A DNA stretch of 48,073 nucleotides from JACOND01 sp051011135 (GTDB lineage: Bacteria > Bdellovibrionota > Bdellovibrionia > Bdellovibrionales > UBA1609): NCBI GenBank assembly GCA_051011135.1, contig JBPCUO010000037.1, positions 1 through 48,073 of the forward strand. Direction: 5' to 3'. Both the position numbers and the translations under genes were made by a program. The notes under the pieces were generated by a model. That model saw only the letters and a program-made list of their open reading frames with translations, made no database searches and was not told where the DNA came from. Below, one piece after another: positions 7,295 to 14,702 of this stretch. Within the stretch, counting starts at the first letter, position 1, and each line of letters begins with the position of its first letter.

Positions 7295-7798
7295 CTATTT
7301 AACCTCGTCTTGGTATTTCACCTTAGAAATCAGTAAATCTAAAGCAAAAAATGCAGATTGATGCCTGATTTCCTGACGATTTTTTCCCTCAACTTGTTTG
7401 AGGTAACTTTCAGTTGCAAACGGAGAGCTCACGCAAAAAGCAACTTGACCAACAGATTCTCCAAAAGTGCCAGAAGAGGGACCTGCTATGCCAGTTATTG
7501 ACAGACTCCAAGTTGTTTTTAAAAGATTCCTAACGCCTTGAGCCATGTATTGAGCCGCTTCTTTATTAACCACGCCTTTTTCCTTGATGAATTTCAAACT
7601 CAAACCTAGCACTTCTTGTTTCACATCTTCTGTATAGGAAACAACAGAGCCCTTAAAATATCCGGAAGCTCCTGGCAGATGAGTCAGCCAATAAGCGAGC
7701 AACCCTCCTGTGCAGCTTTCTGCTATAGACAAGCTTTCTTGTCTTTTCAAAAGCAGCTCTTGAAGCTTGTTTATGCGCCCTAAAGGCAAGGAATTCAC
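7295..7798 (-). CDS. cinA: CinA C-terminal domain protein (NMN amidohydrolase type)
   Basis: The 167-residue protein matches the stand-alone CinA C-terminal domain, known in PncC to deamidate nicotinamide mononucleotide in pyridine nucleotide salvage. Diagnostic segments are SIAESCTGGLLAYWLTHLPG, the strand GSVVSYTEDVKQEVLG and the loop SITGIAGPSSG. The N-terminal molybdopterin-binding-like domain of full CinA is absent. The start is a GTG at 7798 without a clear ribosome binding site, so the exact N-terminus is uncertain. It sits immediately upstream of recA, a widespread pairing. Confidence 0.88.
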   Translation of the reverse strand: MNSLPLGRINKLQELLLKRQESLSIAESCTGGLLAYWLTHLPGASGYFKGSVVSYTEDVKQEVLGLSLKFIKEKGVVNKEAAQYMAQGVRNLLKTTWSLSITGIAGPSSGTFGESVGQVAFCVSSPFATESYLKQVEGKNRQEIRHQSAFFALDLLISKVKYQDEVK

Positions 7799-7926
7799 CT
7801 CGTTATTCTCTGGTATTTTAAAAGGAGAGACAAGTTTTTATAGAAAAGAAGATTTCTTGATAAAAACCTTGGTTTTTTTAAATCATTTCAGTCAATTTTA
7901 GGAGCTTTTCTTCCGATATCTTAAGT

Positions 7927-9126
7927 ATGGCACTGGATCTTTCAAACTGTTTAAAAACTATGGTGGAAAAGCACGCAAGTGATCTCCATTTAAAAGTAGG
8001 AACGCCACCTATTGTAAGAAAAAATAATAGCTTAGCTCTGTTATTTAAGGATCACGCCAACTTAACCCAAAATGATATTGAAAAAGCCATCGAACCCTAT
8101 TTAACAACTTATAACAAATCTAAACTTGTAGAAGATAAACAACTTGATTTCAGTCACGGAATTTCTGGCTTAGGTCGTTTTCGTTTTAATATTTTTTATC
8201 AAAGAGGAACCTTAAGAATTGTAGTTCGTAATATTCCTTTTGAAATTCCTGATTCTACCACTTTAAATCTTCCTCATTCTTTTAAAAAATTAGTTGAAAA
8301 ATATCAAGATGGTCTCATTTTAGTTACAGGAGCGACAGGAAGTGGAAAATCAACAACGGTTGTCTCTATGTTAAACCATATTAACAAAACACAAAGTCGA
8401 CATATTATTACTATCGAAGATCCTATTGAATTTTTAATACAAGATCATCGAAGCTTGATCACCCAAAGAGAATTAGGAACAGATTATGTGAATTATGAAA
8501 TGGCTTTAAAATCCTCTCTTCGACAAGATCCTGATATTATTTTCTTTGGTGAACTTAGAGATAGAATATCTGTAGAAACCGCTTTAAATGCTGCGAACAC
8601 AGGTCACTTAGTGATTAGTACTCTTCATACCAATAATGTCTCCGAAACGATTAACCGAATCTTAGGTATCTTTGAAAGAGGAAAAGGGAAGCATATACGC
8701 ATGCAATTTGCTTCTTGTTTAAGAGCGATCATTTGTCAAAAATTACTTTTGAAAAAAGATAGTTCTGGTTTTATTCCTGCTATTGAAATTCTTTATAATA
8801 ATAAAAGAATTAAATCTCTTTTAGAAGATGAAACCAAAGGTAGTTCTGCACTTTATGAAGCCTTAGAAAGCAGTAAAGAAGGTTGGGAAATGCAATCTTT
8901 CAATCAACATTTAATAGAACTAGAATCTAAAAATCTTATTTCTAAAGAAACAGCTTTGACAGCCAGCAATTCTCCTGACAAATTAAAATTACATTTTGAA
9001 GGTTTCGGTCATGACAACAATCAAGGTCTTAAAAGTAAAGAAGATTTTATCGAAGCATCAGAAGTCCAAGGAAATCTTCCAGACATGGAACAAGCTTTCA
9101 AAACTAAAATCAAAAAAATTTCTTAA
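7927..9126 (+). CDS. pilT: Type IV pilus retraction ATPase, PilT/PilU family
   Basis: The 399-residue ATPase is a hexameric motor of the type II/IV secretion family that depolymerises pili for twitching. The N-terminus has ASDLHLKVGTPPIVR. Walker A is GATGSGKSTT (135 to 144), the Asp box surrounds TIEDPIEF, Walker B is PDIIFFGELRD (202 to 212), and the His box is TGHLVISTLHT (225 to 235). The family usually has GEMRD where this has GELRD. The segment MQSFNQHLIELESKNLIS is more like PilU than PilT, so paralogue assignment is open. It is followed after 6 bases by recX and is unlinked to pilin genes other than the cassettes at the left edge. Confidence 0.9.
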   Translation: MALDLSNCLKTMVEKHASDLHLKVGTPPIVRKNNSLALLFKDHANLTQNDIEKAIEPYLTTYNKSKLVEDKQLDFSHGISGLGRFRFNIFYQRGTLRIVVRNIPFEIPDSTTLNLPHSFKKLVEKYQDGLILVTGATGSGKSTTVVSMLNHINKTQSRHIITIEDPIEFLIQDHRSLITQRELGTDYVNYEMALKSSLRQDPDIIFFGELRDRISVETALNAANTGHLVISTLHTNNVSETINRILGIFERGKGKHIRMQFASCLRAIICQKLLLKKDSSGFIPAIEILYNNKRIKSLLEDETKGSSALYEALESSKEGWEMQSFNQHLIELESKNLISKETALTASNSPDKLKLHFEGFGHDNNQGLKSKEDFIEASEVQGNLPDMEQAFKTKIKKIS

Positions 9127-9132
9127 GCTGAG

Positions 9133-9561
9133 ATGAAAGATCAAGATCTTCAAAAAACCATCGCAAGCCTTCAAGGACTTTTAAGTCGAAGATCTCATTC
9201 CTTACAAGAGTTAAAACAAAAACTTCAAAAAAAATACTCCTTGGAATTAATAGAACAAGCTTTAGAATATGCTCAACAAAATAACTGGTTAGAATCAGAG
9301 GATGCTTTATCTGAAAAACTTTTGAATTCTCTTCATAAAAAAAATAAAAGTTGGAGATACATCAAAGATTACTTTAAAAAAAAGGGATTACCTTTACCTC
9401 CTTACGACAAAAACAAAGAGCTAGAAAAAGCTCGTCAATGCCTCCTAAAAAAATCCCTCCTTACTCGCTTGGATTCCTTTGAAGTTCAGCAAAAAGCTAG
9501 AAAGACCTTGTTTTATAGAGGATTTGAAGCGGATATTATTCGAGAGGTTCTTTCTTCTTAA
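9133..9561 (+). CDS. recX: Regulatory protein RecX
   Basis: The 142-residue protein is built of three-helix repeats typical of RecX, which modulates RecA filaments. Supporting segments are LLSRRSHSLQELKQKLQKKY, then LEYAQQNNWLESEDALSEKL and the final RGFEADIIREVL. RecX often lies beside recA. Here it is on the other side of the divergent cinA-recA unit, behind pilT with a 6-base gap. Similarity is in pattern more than in identity, but fold features and context agree. Confidence 0.82.
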   Translation: MKDQDLQKTIASLQGLLSRRSHSLQELKQKLQKKYSLELIEQALEYAQQNNWLESEDALSEKLLNSLHKKNKSWRYIKDYFKKKGLPLPPYDKNKELEKARQCLLKKSLLTRLDSFEVQQKARKTLFYRGFEADIIREVLSS

Positions 9562-9595
9562 AATATTTTTAAATCTTAATTTTTAAAAATCAGCC

Positions 9596-9624
9596 TTTAA
9601 ATTCTTTTTTGTTTCATGTATATT
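9596..9624 (+). promoter_or_regulatory. Candidate promoter for alaS, near-leaderless
   Basis: TTTAAA (9596 to 9601) and TATATT (9619 to 9624) are spaced by 17 bases. The expected start of transcription (about 9631) is only a few bases before the GTG at 9635, where no ribosome binding site is visible. Confidence 0.4.
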
Positions 9625-9634
9625 TCTATTTATC

Positions 9635-12508
9635 GTGACGAGTTTTGAAATTCGAGAAAAGTTTCTTAAGTTTTTTGAAAAAAACCAACATAAAATCTTA
9701 CCTAGTTCTTCCTTAATTCCCAAACAGGATCCTACTCTTCTTTTTGTGAACGCTGGAATGAATCAATTCAAAAATATTTTTTTAGGTTTAGAAACTTCAA
9801 AAGATTTGAATGTTACAACTATTCAAAAATGCTTAAGAGCAGGTGGAAAACATAATGATATAGAAAATGTTGGAGAAACTCCTTGGCATCATACTTTTTT
9901 TGAAATGATGGGATCTTTTTCTTTTGGAGACTATTTTAAAAAAAGAGCCATAGAGCTGGCTTGGACTTTTTTAGTTCAAGAGCTTCGTTTTTCTGAAGAT
10001 CATTTATGGGTCACTGTTTTTAAAAATGATGACGCCGCCTATGAAATTTGGAAAGATCATATCAAAGTTCCAGCGCATAAAATTTTACGATTAGATGAGG
10101 GGGATAATTTTTGGCAAATGGGAGAGGTTGGCCCTTGCGGTCCCTGTTCTGAAATTCATTACTATAATGGCAATAAAAAAGAGCCTGATCCTGAAAAAGA
10201 TCTTATAGAAATTTGGAATCTTGTTTTTATGGAATTTTATGATGATGCCGGTAAAAAAAGACAAAAACTTCCCAAGCCTTGTGTGGACACAGGGATGGGA
10301 TTGGAACGACTGAGCTCTTTGGTTCAAAAAACCACAAGCAATTATAGTACCGATCTTTTCAAGGATATTCTTCTGACTTTAGAGAAAAACTGCCCTTATC
10401 AATATAATTTTTCAAAGCATGAGCAAAAAGAAGAACAAGTGGCTTTTCGTGTTGTGGCTGATCACAGTCGCGCTTTATCTTTTTTAATTGCTGATGGTGT
10501 TTTACCTGGTAGCGAAGGATCTCATTATGTTTTAAGACGAATTATGAGAAGAGCTCTTTACTACAGTCAAAAACTCCATCCTCAAAAACCTTTACTGCAA
10601 AAAGCAACAGAAAAAGTACTGGATCTTATGTCTCCTATTTATCCCGAGTTAAAAAAAGATGGTGCTCTTATTCTATCTTGTATCGAAGAAGAAAGTTTGC
10701 GTTTTTCTAAAAGTTTAGAAAAAGGAAGAAAAAAACTCTTAGAAAAAATGGAGGCCTTGCCTGATCCTTTTGTTGATTTTGAAACGGCTTGGGATCTTTA
10801 TAGCACTTATGGATTCCCTATTGATCTCACTCGCCTTATTGTTCAAGAAAAAAATTATAAAATGATTGATGAGCAAACTTTTGAAAAAGAAAAATCTCTT
10901 TTAGAAAAAAATAATAAATTAAATAAAACCAACTTGAAAAATCAATTAGAAAAAGTGATTCAAAATTTTAAATCTCTTTCCCAGCTTGAAGAAACCATCT
11001 TTACAGGTTATAAAAAAGGGCAGGAAACATCTTCTGTTTTATTTCTTTTTCAAAATGAAGCGGCTTGTTTAGAAGTCCAAAAACTTACAAAAGATCAAGA
11101 GGGTTGGCTTGTCGCGCCTCAAACTTGTTTTTATCCTGAAGGAGGAGGTCCTATTGGAGATCAAGGCCAAATAACGAGCCCGACAGGAAAAGCTCAAGTT
11201 TTAGATACTCTCAAAAAAAATAAGATTATTTTTCATAAAGTCAGAATTTTAGAAGGATTTTTAGAACAAAATTCCTCTTGCGAATTAAAAGTTGATAAAA
11301 ATTTTCGCTCTTTAATTACAACAAGTCATACCGCAACTCATCTTTTAAATGCTTCTTTAAGGAAGCATCTAGGAGATAAAGTTCGTCAAGCAGGATCTTT
11401 GGTAGAGCCTGGTTATTTAAGATTTGATTTTACCCATGATAAAGCTCTTACAGAAGCAGAATTACAAAGTATTGAAAATGAAATTTATACCACCATTCAA
11501 AATAAAGAATCGGTCTCCTCTCAAGTTCTGCCTTATCAAGAAGCTATCCAAGAAGGAGCTTTATTTTTAAAAGGAGAAAATTATCAAAACAAAGTTCGCG
11601 TGATTCGTATAGGGAAAAACACCTCTTATGAATTGTGCGGAGGTCTGCATGTTCAAAACTCTCAAGAGATTGAAGATTTTAAAATTCTTTTTGAAACAGG
11701 AGTTCAATCGGGAGTGCGAAGAATTGTAGCCGCCACAAGTCGGACTTGTAAAAAATGGGAAGATAATTTTAAACATCAAATTTCAGAATTAGCAGATTAT
11801 CTTAAAATACCTTTGGAAAATCTGCGAGAAAATCCTTTTCTAAAATGGGAAAAAGAACAAAATACCAAGATCGATCTTATAAAAAATCAAATTATAAATC
11901 TTAACTCTCCTACTAAAGCTCCTAAAGAAACAAAAAATATTTCCCTTTCAAAAAAATCTTTTTCTAGAAGACATCTTCTCACTCAATGGAATCTGGAATT
12001 AAGAACGCGCTTAGATCTTCCTGTTGTTAAAGATATTGAATCTCAAAATCCCTTTTTAGATTGGGCTCAAAAAAAACAAAATCTATTGGAAGATTTACAA
12101 AAACAATTTGAAAATTTAAAAAGTTTTTTTTCAAAAACAAAAGATCTTATTGAAAACTCTAAATCTTTTAAAAAAGGGCGCCTTGAGGGTCAGTTGATTA
12201 TTGTAGATCTTCCTTTAAAAGAAAGAAAACTTCTAGCAGGAGTTGTAGATCAAATAAAATCTAAAATCACTTCGGGAGTGATTGTCGCTATTGGAGACGA
12301 TGAAAAATCTCACCCTATTGTTATAAGTGTGACTAAAAATCTTCAACAAGAAATTTCAGCAGGAGAACTTTTAAAAAAGAAAGTTGCGCCTTTTTTAAAA
12401 GGACAAGGAGGAGGGCAAAAACACTTTGCTCAAGGATCTATTCAAGATAAATCTTCTGTTTCAAAACTGGAAAAATTTTTAATACAAAGTTTTGAAGAAA
12501 CTACTTAA
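9635..12508 (+). CDS. alaS: Alanine--tRNA ligase
   Basis: AlaRS charges tRNA-Ala and hydrolyses mischarged Ser/Gly. The class II core is clear: NAGMNQFKNIFLG, the GETPWHHTFFEMMGSFSFGDYF segment and GMGLERLSS. The editing domain carries HTATHLL near residue 565 and Cys/His in CGGLHV near 668, where most relatives have CGGTH. A C-terminal C-Ala/DHHA1 domain ends in GGGQKHFAQG. At 957 residues it is about 80 longer than usual. The excess lies in the linker between editing and C-Ala domains, where a motif containing NPFLxW occurs twice (about residues 720 to 745 and 792 to 817). The GTG start lacks a Shine-Dalgarno sequence. Confidence 0.97.
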   Translation: MTSFEIREKFLKFFEKNQHKILPSSSLIPKQDPTLLFVNAGMNQFKNIFLGLETSKDLNVTTIQKCLRAGGKHNDIENVGETPWHHTFFEMMGSFSFGDYFKKRAIELAWTFLVQELRFSEDHLWVTVFKNDDAAYEIWKDHIKVPAHKILRLDEGDNFWQMGEVGPCGPCSEIHYYNGNKKEPDPEKDLIEIWNLVFMEFYDDAGKKRQKLPKPCVDTGMGLERLSSLVQKTTSNYSTDLFKDILLTLEKNCPYQYNFSKHEQKEEQVAFRVVADHSRALSFLIADGVLPGSEGSHYVLRRIMRRALYYSQKLHPQKPLLQKATEKVLDLMSPIYPELKKDGALILSCIEEESLRFSKSLEKGRKKLLEKMEALPDPFVDFETAWDLYSTYGFPIDLTRLIVQEKNYKMIDEQTFEKEKSLLEKNNKLNKTNLKNQLEKVIQNFKSLSQLEETIFTGYKKGQETSSVLFLFQNEAACLEVQKLTKDQEGWLVAPQTCFYPEGGGPIGDQGQITSPTGKAQVLDTLKKNKIIFHKVRILEGFLEQNSSCELKVDKNFRSLITTSHTATHLLNASLRKHLGDKVRQAGSLVEPGYLRFDFTHDKALTEAELQSIENEIYTTIQNKESVSSQVLPYQEAIQEGALFLKGENYQNKVRVIRIGKNTSYELCGGLHVQNSQEIEDFKILFETGVQSGVRRIVAATSRTCKKWEDNFKHQISELADYLKIPLENLRENPFLKWEKEQNTKIDLIKNQIINLNSPTKAPKETKNISLSKKSFSRRHLLTQWNLELRTRLDLPVVKDIESQNPFLDWAQKKQNLLEDLQKQFENLKSFFSKTKDLIENSKSFKKGRLEGQLIIVDLPLKERKLLAGVVDQIKSKITSGVIVAIGDDEKSHPIVISVTKNLQQEISAGELLKKKVAPFLKGQGGGQKHFAQGSIQDKSSVSKLEKFLIQSFEETT

Positions 12509-12511
12509 TTC

Positions 12512-13426
12512 CTAAACCATTAAATGCAAGCATTCTAATAAAACATCTGCTGCCACTAAACTTGTAATATCTCCATGGTCGTAAGAAGGATTTACTTCCA
12601 CTACATCTGCTGCCACTAAGTGTTCTATTTGTAAATTCTTTAAAAGATTTTTTGCTTCATAAGAACTCAATCCTCCCACCATAGGAGTTCCCGTTCCTGG
12701 AGCAAAAGCAGGATCCAAACAATCTACATCAAAACTTAAGTAAGTTGGCCCCTGGATAACTTTAGGAAGTTGAGACAGAATTTGTCGGCCCTTTTCTTTA
12801 ATGTCATCAACATAAAAAACTCTGATATTATTGTTATCTACAAAGTCCTTATCTTGCCCCTGAGTTAAAGGACCTCGAATACCAAATTGCCAAACTTGTT
12901 GAACTAGTTTTTCTGTAACAGCATGACGAACAAAAGTTCCATGATGATAATCTTCTCCATAAGCCGGGGGATAAGTATCATAATGAGCATCAAAATGAAT
13001 CAGATTTAAAGGACCATGTTGCTTAAAACAAGATCTTAATAAAGGTAGCGTAATAGAATGATCTCCACCGACGAATAACATTTTTAATTTTTTTTGCCAT
13101 AGTGGCAAGGTAAAATCTTCTATACTTTTATAAGTTTTTAAAAGAGAAATAGGATTCACAGGAATATCTCCTCCATCATAAATGTTTAATTTTTTAAAAA
13201 CATCTTGAGATTTGTGTAAATCATAACCTCGTCCCAAAGCCGAGATATCACGAACACGAGAAGGAGCCATTCTTGCTCCACTTCGATAAGTTGTTCCTCC
13301 ATCAAAGGGAACTCCAAAAATCAAAGTATCGGCTTGATCTCCCTGTTGATATTGAGGACAGCGAAAAAAAGTTTTCACACCAGAAAAGCGAGGATGCGAC
13401 CTTTTTTCTATTTCTTTGTATTTCAT
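12512..13426 (-). CDS. speB: Agmatinase-family ureohydrolase
   Basis: The 304-residue enzyme (from the ATG at 13426, preceded by AGGA) belongs to the arginase/agmatinase family, binuclear manganese hydrolases of guanidino compounds. All metal motifs are present: GGDHS, DAHYD and SFDVDCLDPAFAPGTGTP. The segment GVPFDGGTTYRSGARMAPSR is typical of agmatinases, which make putrescine and urea from agmatine. Guanidinobutyrase or another guanidino substrate cannot be excluded by motif. A longer in-frame start at 13528 would overlap mutY and the promoter, so it is rejected. It converges on alaS with a 3-base gap and is divergent from mutY. Confidence 0.85.
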   Translation of the reverse strand: MKYKEIEKRSHPRFSGVKTFFRCPQYQQGDQADTLIFGVPFDGGTTYRSGARMAPSRVRDISALGRGYDLHKSQDVFKKLNIYDGGDIPVNPISLLKTYKSIEDFTLPLWQKKLKMLFVGGDHSITLPLLRSCFKQHGPLNLIHFDAHYDTYPPAYGEDYHHGTFVRHAVTEKLVQQVWQFGIRGPLTQGQDKDFVDNNNIRVFYVDDIKEKGRQILSQLPKVIQGPTYLSFDVDCLDPAFAPGTGTPMVGGLSSYEAKNLLKNLQIEHLVAADVVEVNPSYDHGDITSLVAADVLLECLHLMV

Positions 13427-13457
13427 AAAATTCAAATTCCTTTCTATAAAAAAATTG

Positions 13458-13486
13458 ATTATATAGTGATTATGAAAAAACTTCAA
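13458..13486 (-). promoter_or_regulatory. Strong sigma-70 promoter for the agmatinase gene, inside the mutY start
   Basis: On the minus strand TTGAAG (13486 to 13481) and the consensus TATAAT (13463 to 13458) are spaced by 17 bases. The -35 element lies inside the first codons of mutY. The -10 overlaps a TATATA/TATAGT sequence that could serve mutY on the plus strand, so the two promoters may interfere. Confidence 0.65.
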
Positions 13487-14449
13487 CAAAGGAGCCAAAA
13501 TAAGCTCCTTGATTGGTTTCAAAAACATAAGAGAAATCTACCTTGGAGGCGGACAAAAGATCCTTACTCGATATGGATTTCCGAAGTCATGCTTCAACAA
13601 ACAACTTCTAAAGCTGTTATTCCTTATTATATTAAATTTTTAAAAAAATTTCCTCATCTTAAAAAATTATCTCAAGCTAAGAAAACAGAAGTTTTCTCTT
13701 TATGGTCTGGCCTAGGTTATTACAGAAGAGCAGAAAATCTTATAAAAGCAGCTCAAGAACTTCAAAAACTGGGCCGCTTTCCGAAAAGTTATAAAGAGCT
13801 TCTTTTACTTCCTGGTTTTGGTGATTATACATCCCGATCTGTGGCCTCTTTAGCTTTTAAAGAAGCGGTAGGAGTTGTCGATGGAAATGTTATAAGATTG
13901 TTTTCTAGATTTTATGAAACTGGTTTTCAATGGTGGAAAACCAAAGATAAAAAAGAACTTCAAGCACGAGCAGATCTTTGGGTTCAAGGCTTCGACTCCT
14001 CTTTAATGAATCAAGCTTTAATGGAATTAGGTTCTCTGATTTGCGTCTCTCAACAACCTTTATGCTTACTATGTCCTATCTCTAAAGACTGTAAGGCTTT
14101 TAAAAATAAAACTCAAAATCAATTTCCTTTAAAAAGAATAAAAAAATCAAAAGAACTTTGGTATTGGTCTCTTCAAAAAATAACTAAAAATTCAAAATGG
14201 GCTTTTGTTAAAAATAAAAAGACTCCTTTTTTAAAAGATAAAATTTTATTTCCTGGAACTTTAAAAAAAGTCAGCTCCAAACCTAAGCAATATGATTTTT
14301 CTCATAATATTATGAATTATCAAATTTTTGTCCATGTCAAAAGCATGCCTTTTAAAAAAAAGAAAAATCAAGAGCTTCAATGGTTTACAAAAAACCAAGC
14401 TAAAAAATTAAACCCATCCTCTTTGATTGAAAAAGTATTCACTCTTTAG
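13472..14449 (+). CDS. mutY: A/G-specific adenine glycosylase
   Basis: MutY removes adenine mispaired with 8-oxoguanine. The 325-residue protein shows the catalytic Glu38 (WISEVMLQQT), the helix-hairpin-helix LLLPGFGDYTSRSVASLAF and catalytic Asp137 (VVDGNV). The iron-sulfur cluster Cys are at 191, 198, 201 and 207 with the expected 6-2-5 spacing. The C-terminal recognition domain is short and divergent. The ATG at 13472 is preferred over an open frame reaching back to 13334, because that extension is not family-like and is antisense to the agmatinase gene. No ribosome binding site is visible, and a -10-like TATATA ends 6 bases upstream, so the mRNA may be leaderless. Confidence 0.92.
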   Translation: MKKLQQRSQNKLLDWFQKHKRNLPWRRTKDPYSIWISEVMLQQTTSKAVIPYYIKFLKKFPHLKKLSQAKKTEVFSLWSGLGYYRRAENLIKAAQELQKLGRFPKSYKELLLLPGFGDYTSRSVASLAFKEAVGVVDGNVIRLFSRFYETGFQWWKTKDKKELQARADLWVQGFDSSLMNQALMELGSLICVSQQPLCLLCPISKDCKAFKNKTQNQFPLKRIKKSKELWYWSLQKITKNSKWAFVKNKKTPFLKDKILFPGTLKKVSSKPKQYDFSHNIMNYQIFVHVKSMPFKKKKNQELQWFTKNQAKKLNPSSLIEKVFTL

Positions 14450-14457
14450 AAATACTT

Positions 14458-14486
14458 TTGACTCTTAAAAATCTATCAGGTAGTCT
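14458..14486 (+). promoter_or_regulatory. Sigma-70-type promoter for tatA
   Basis: TTGACT (14458 to 14463) and TAGTCT (14481 to 14486) are spaced by 17 bases. The expected start is near 14493, leaving about 24 bases with an AAAGGAG ribosome binding site before the tatA ATG at 14517. Confidence 0.55.
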
Positions 14487-14516
14487 AACAAGGTAAATGA
14501 TTTTAAAGGAGCATAT

Positions 14517-14699
14517 ATGAGTCCTTCTTTTTGGCAAATAGTTATTGTAGTTGTTATTGTATTATTTGTTTTTGGTCCTAAAAGAATTCCTGGCTTAGGA
14601 AAATCTCTTGGAGAAGCGATAAGAGGTTTTAGAAAAGGCCTTAATGAAGATGAACCCAAAGACGAAGACAATAAAAATAATAATTCTTCTGAATCTTAA
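14517..14699 (+). CDS. tatA: Sec-independent translocase subunit TatA
   Basis: TatA oligomers form the passage for folded proteins in the twin-arginine pathway. The 60-residue product has a very short N-terminus, one hydrophobic helix (residues about 6 to 20), the hallmark FGPKRIPGLGKSLGEAIRGF hinge and amphipathic helix, and an acidic, Asn-rich tail. Length and motifs fit TatA/TatE rather than TatB. No tatB or tatC is in the window. AAAGGAG precedes the ATG by 6 bases. It converges on the transketolase gene with a 3-base gap. Confidence 0.93.
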   Translation: MSPSFWQIVIVVVIVLFVFGPKRIPGLGKSLGEAIRGFRKGLNEDEPKDEDNKNNNSSES

Positions 14700-14702
14700 A
14701 AT

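Noticed and set aside
7799..7926. LexA-type operator upstream of cinA-recA
   Set aside because: I found neither the CTGT-N8-ACAG type nor a TTAC-N3-GTAA type palindrome in the intergenic bases.
13334..13471. 46-codon upstream extension of mutY
   Set aside because: It is antisense to the conserved N-terminus of the agmatinase gene and is not MutY-like. The ATG at 13472 begins the family homology.
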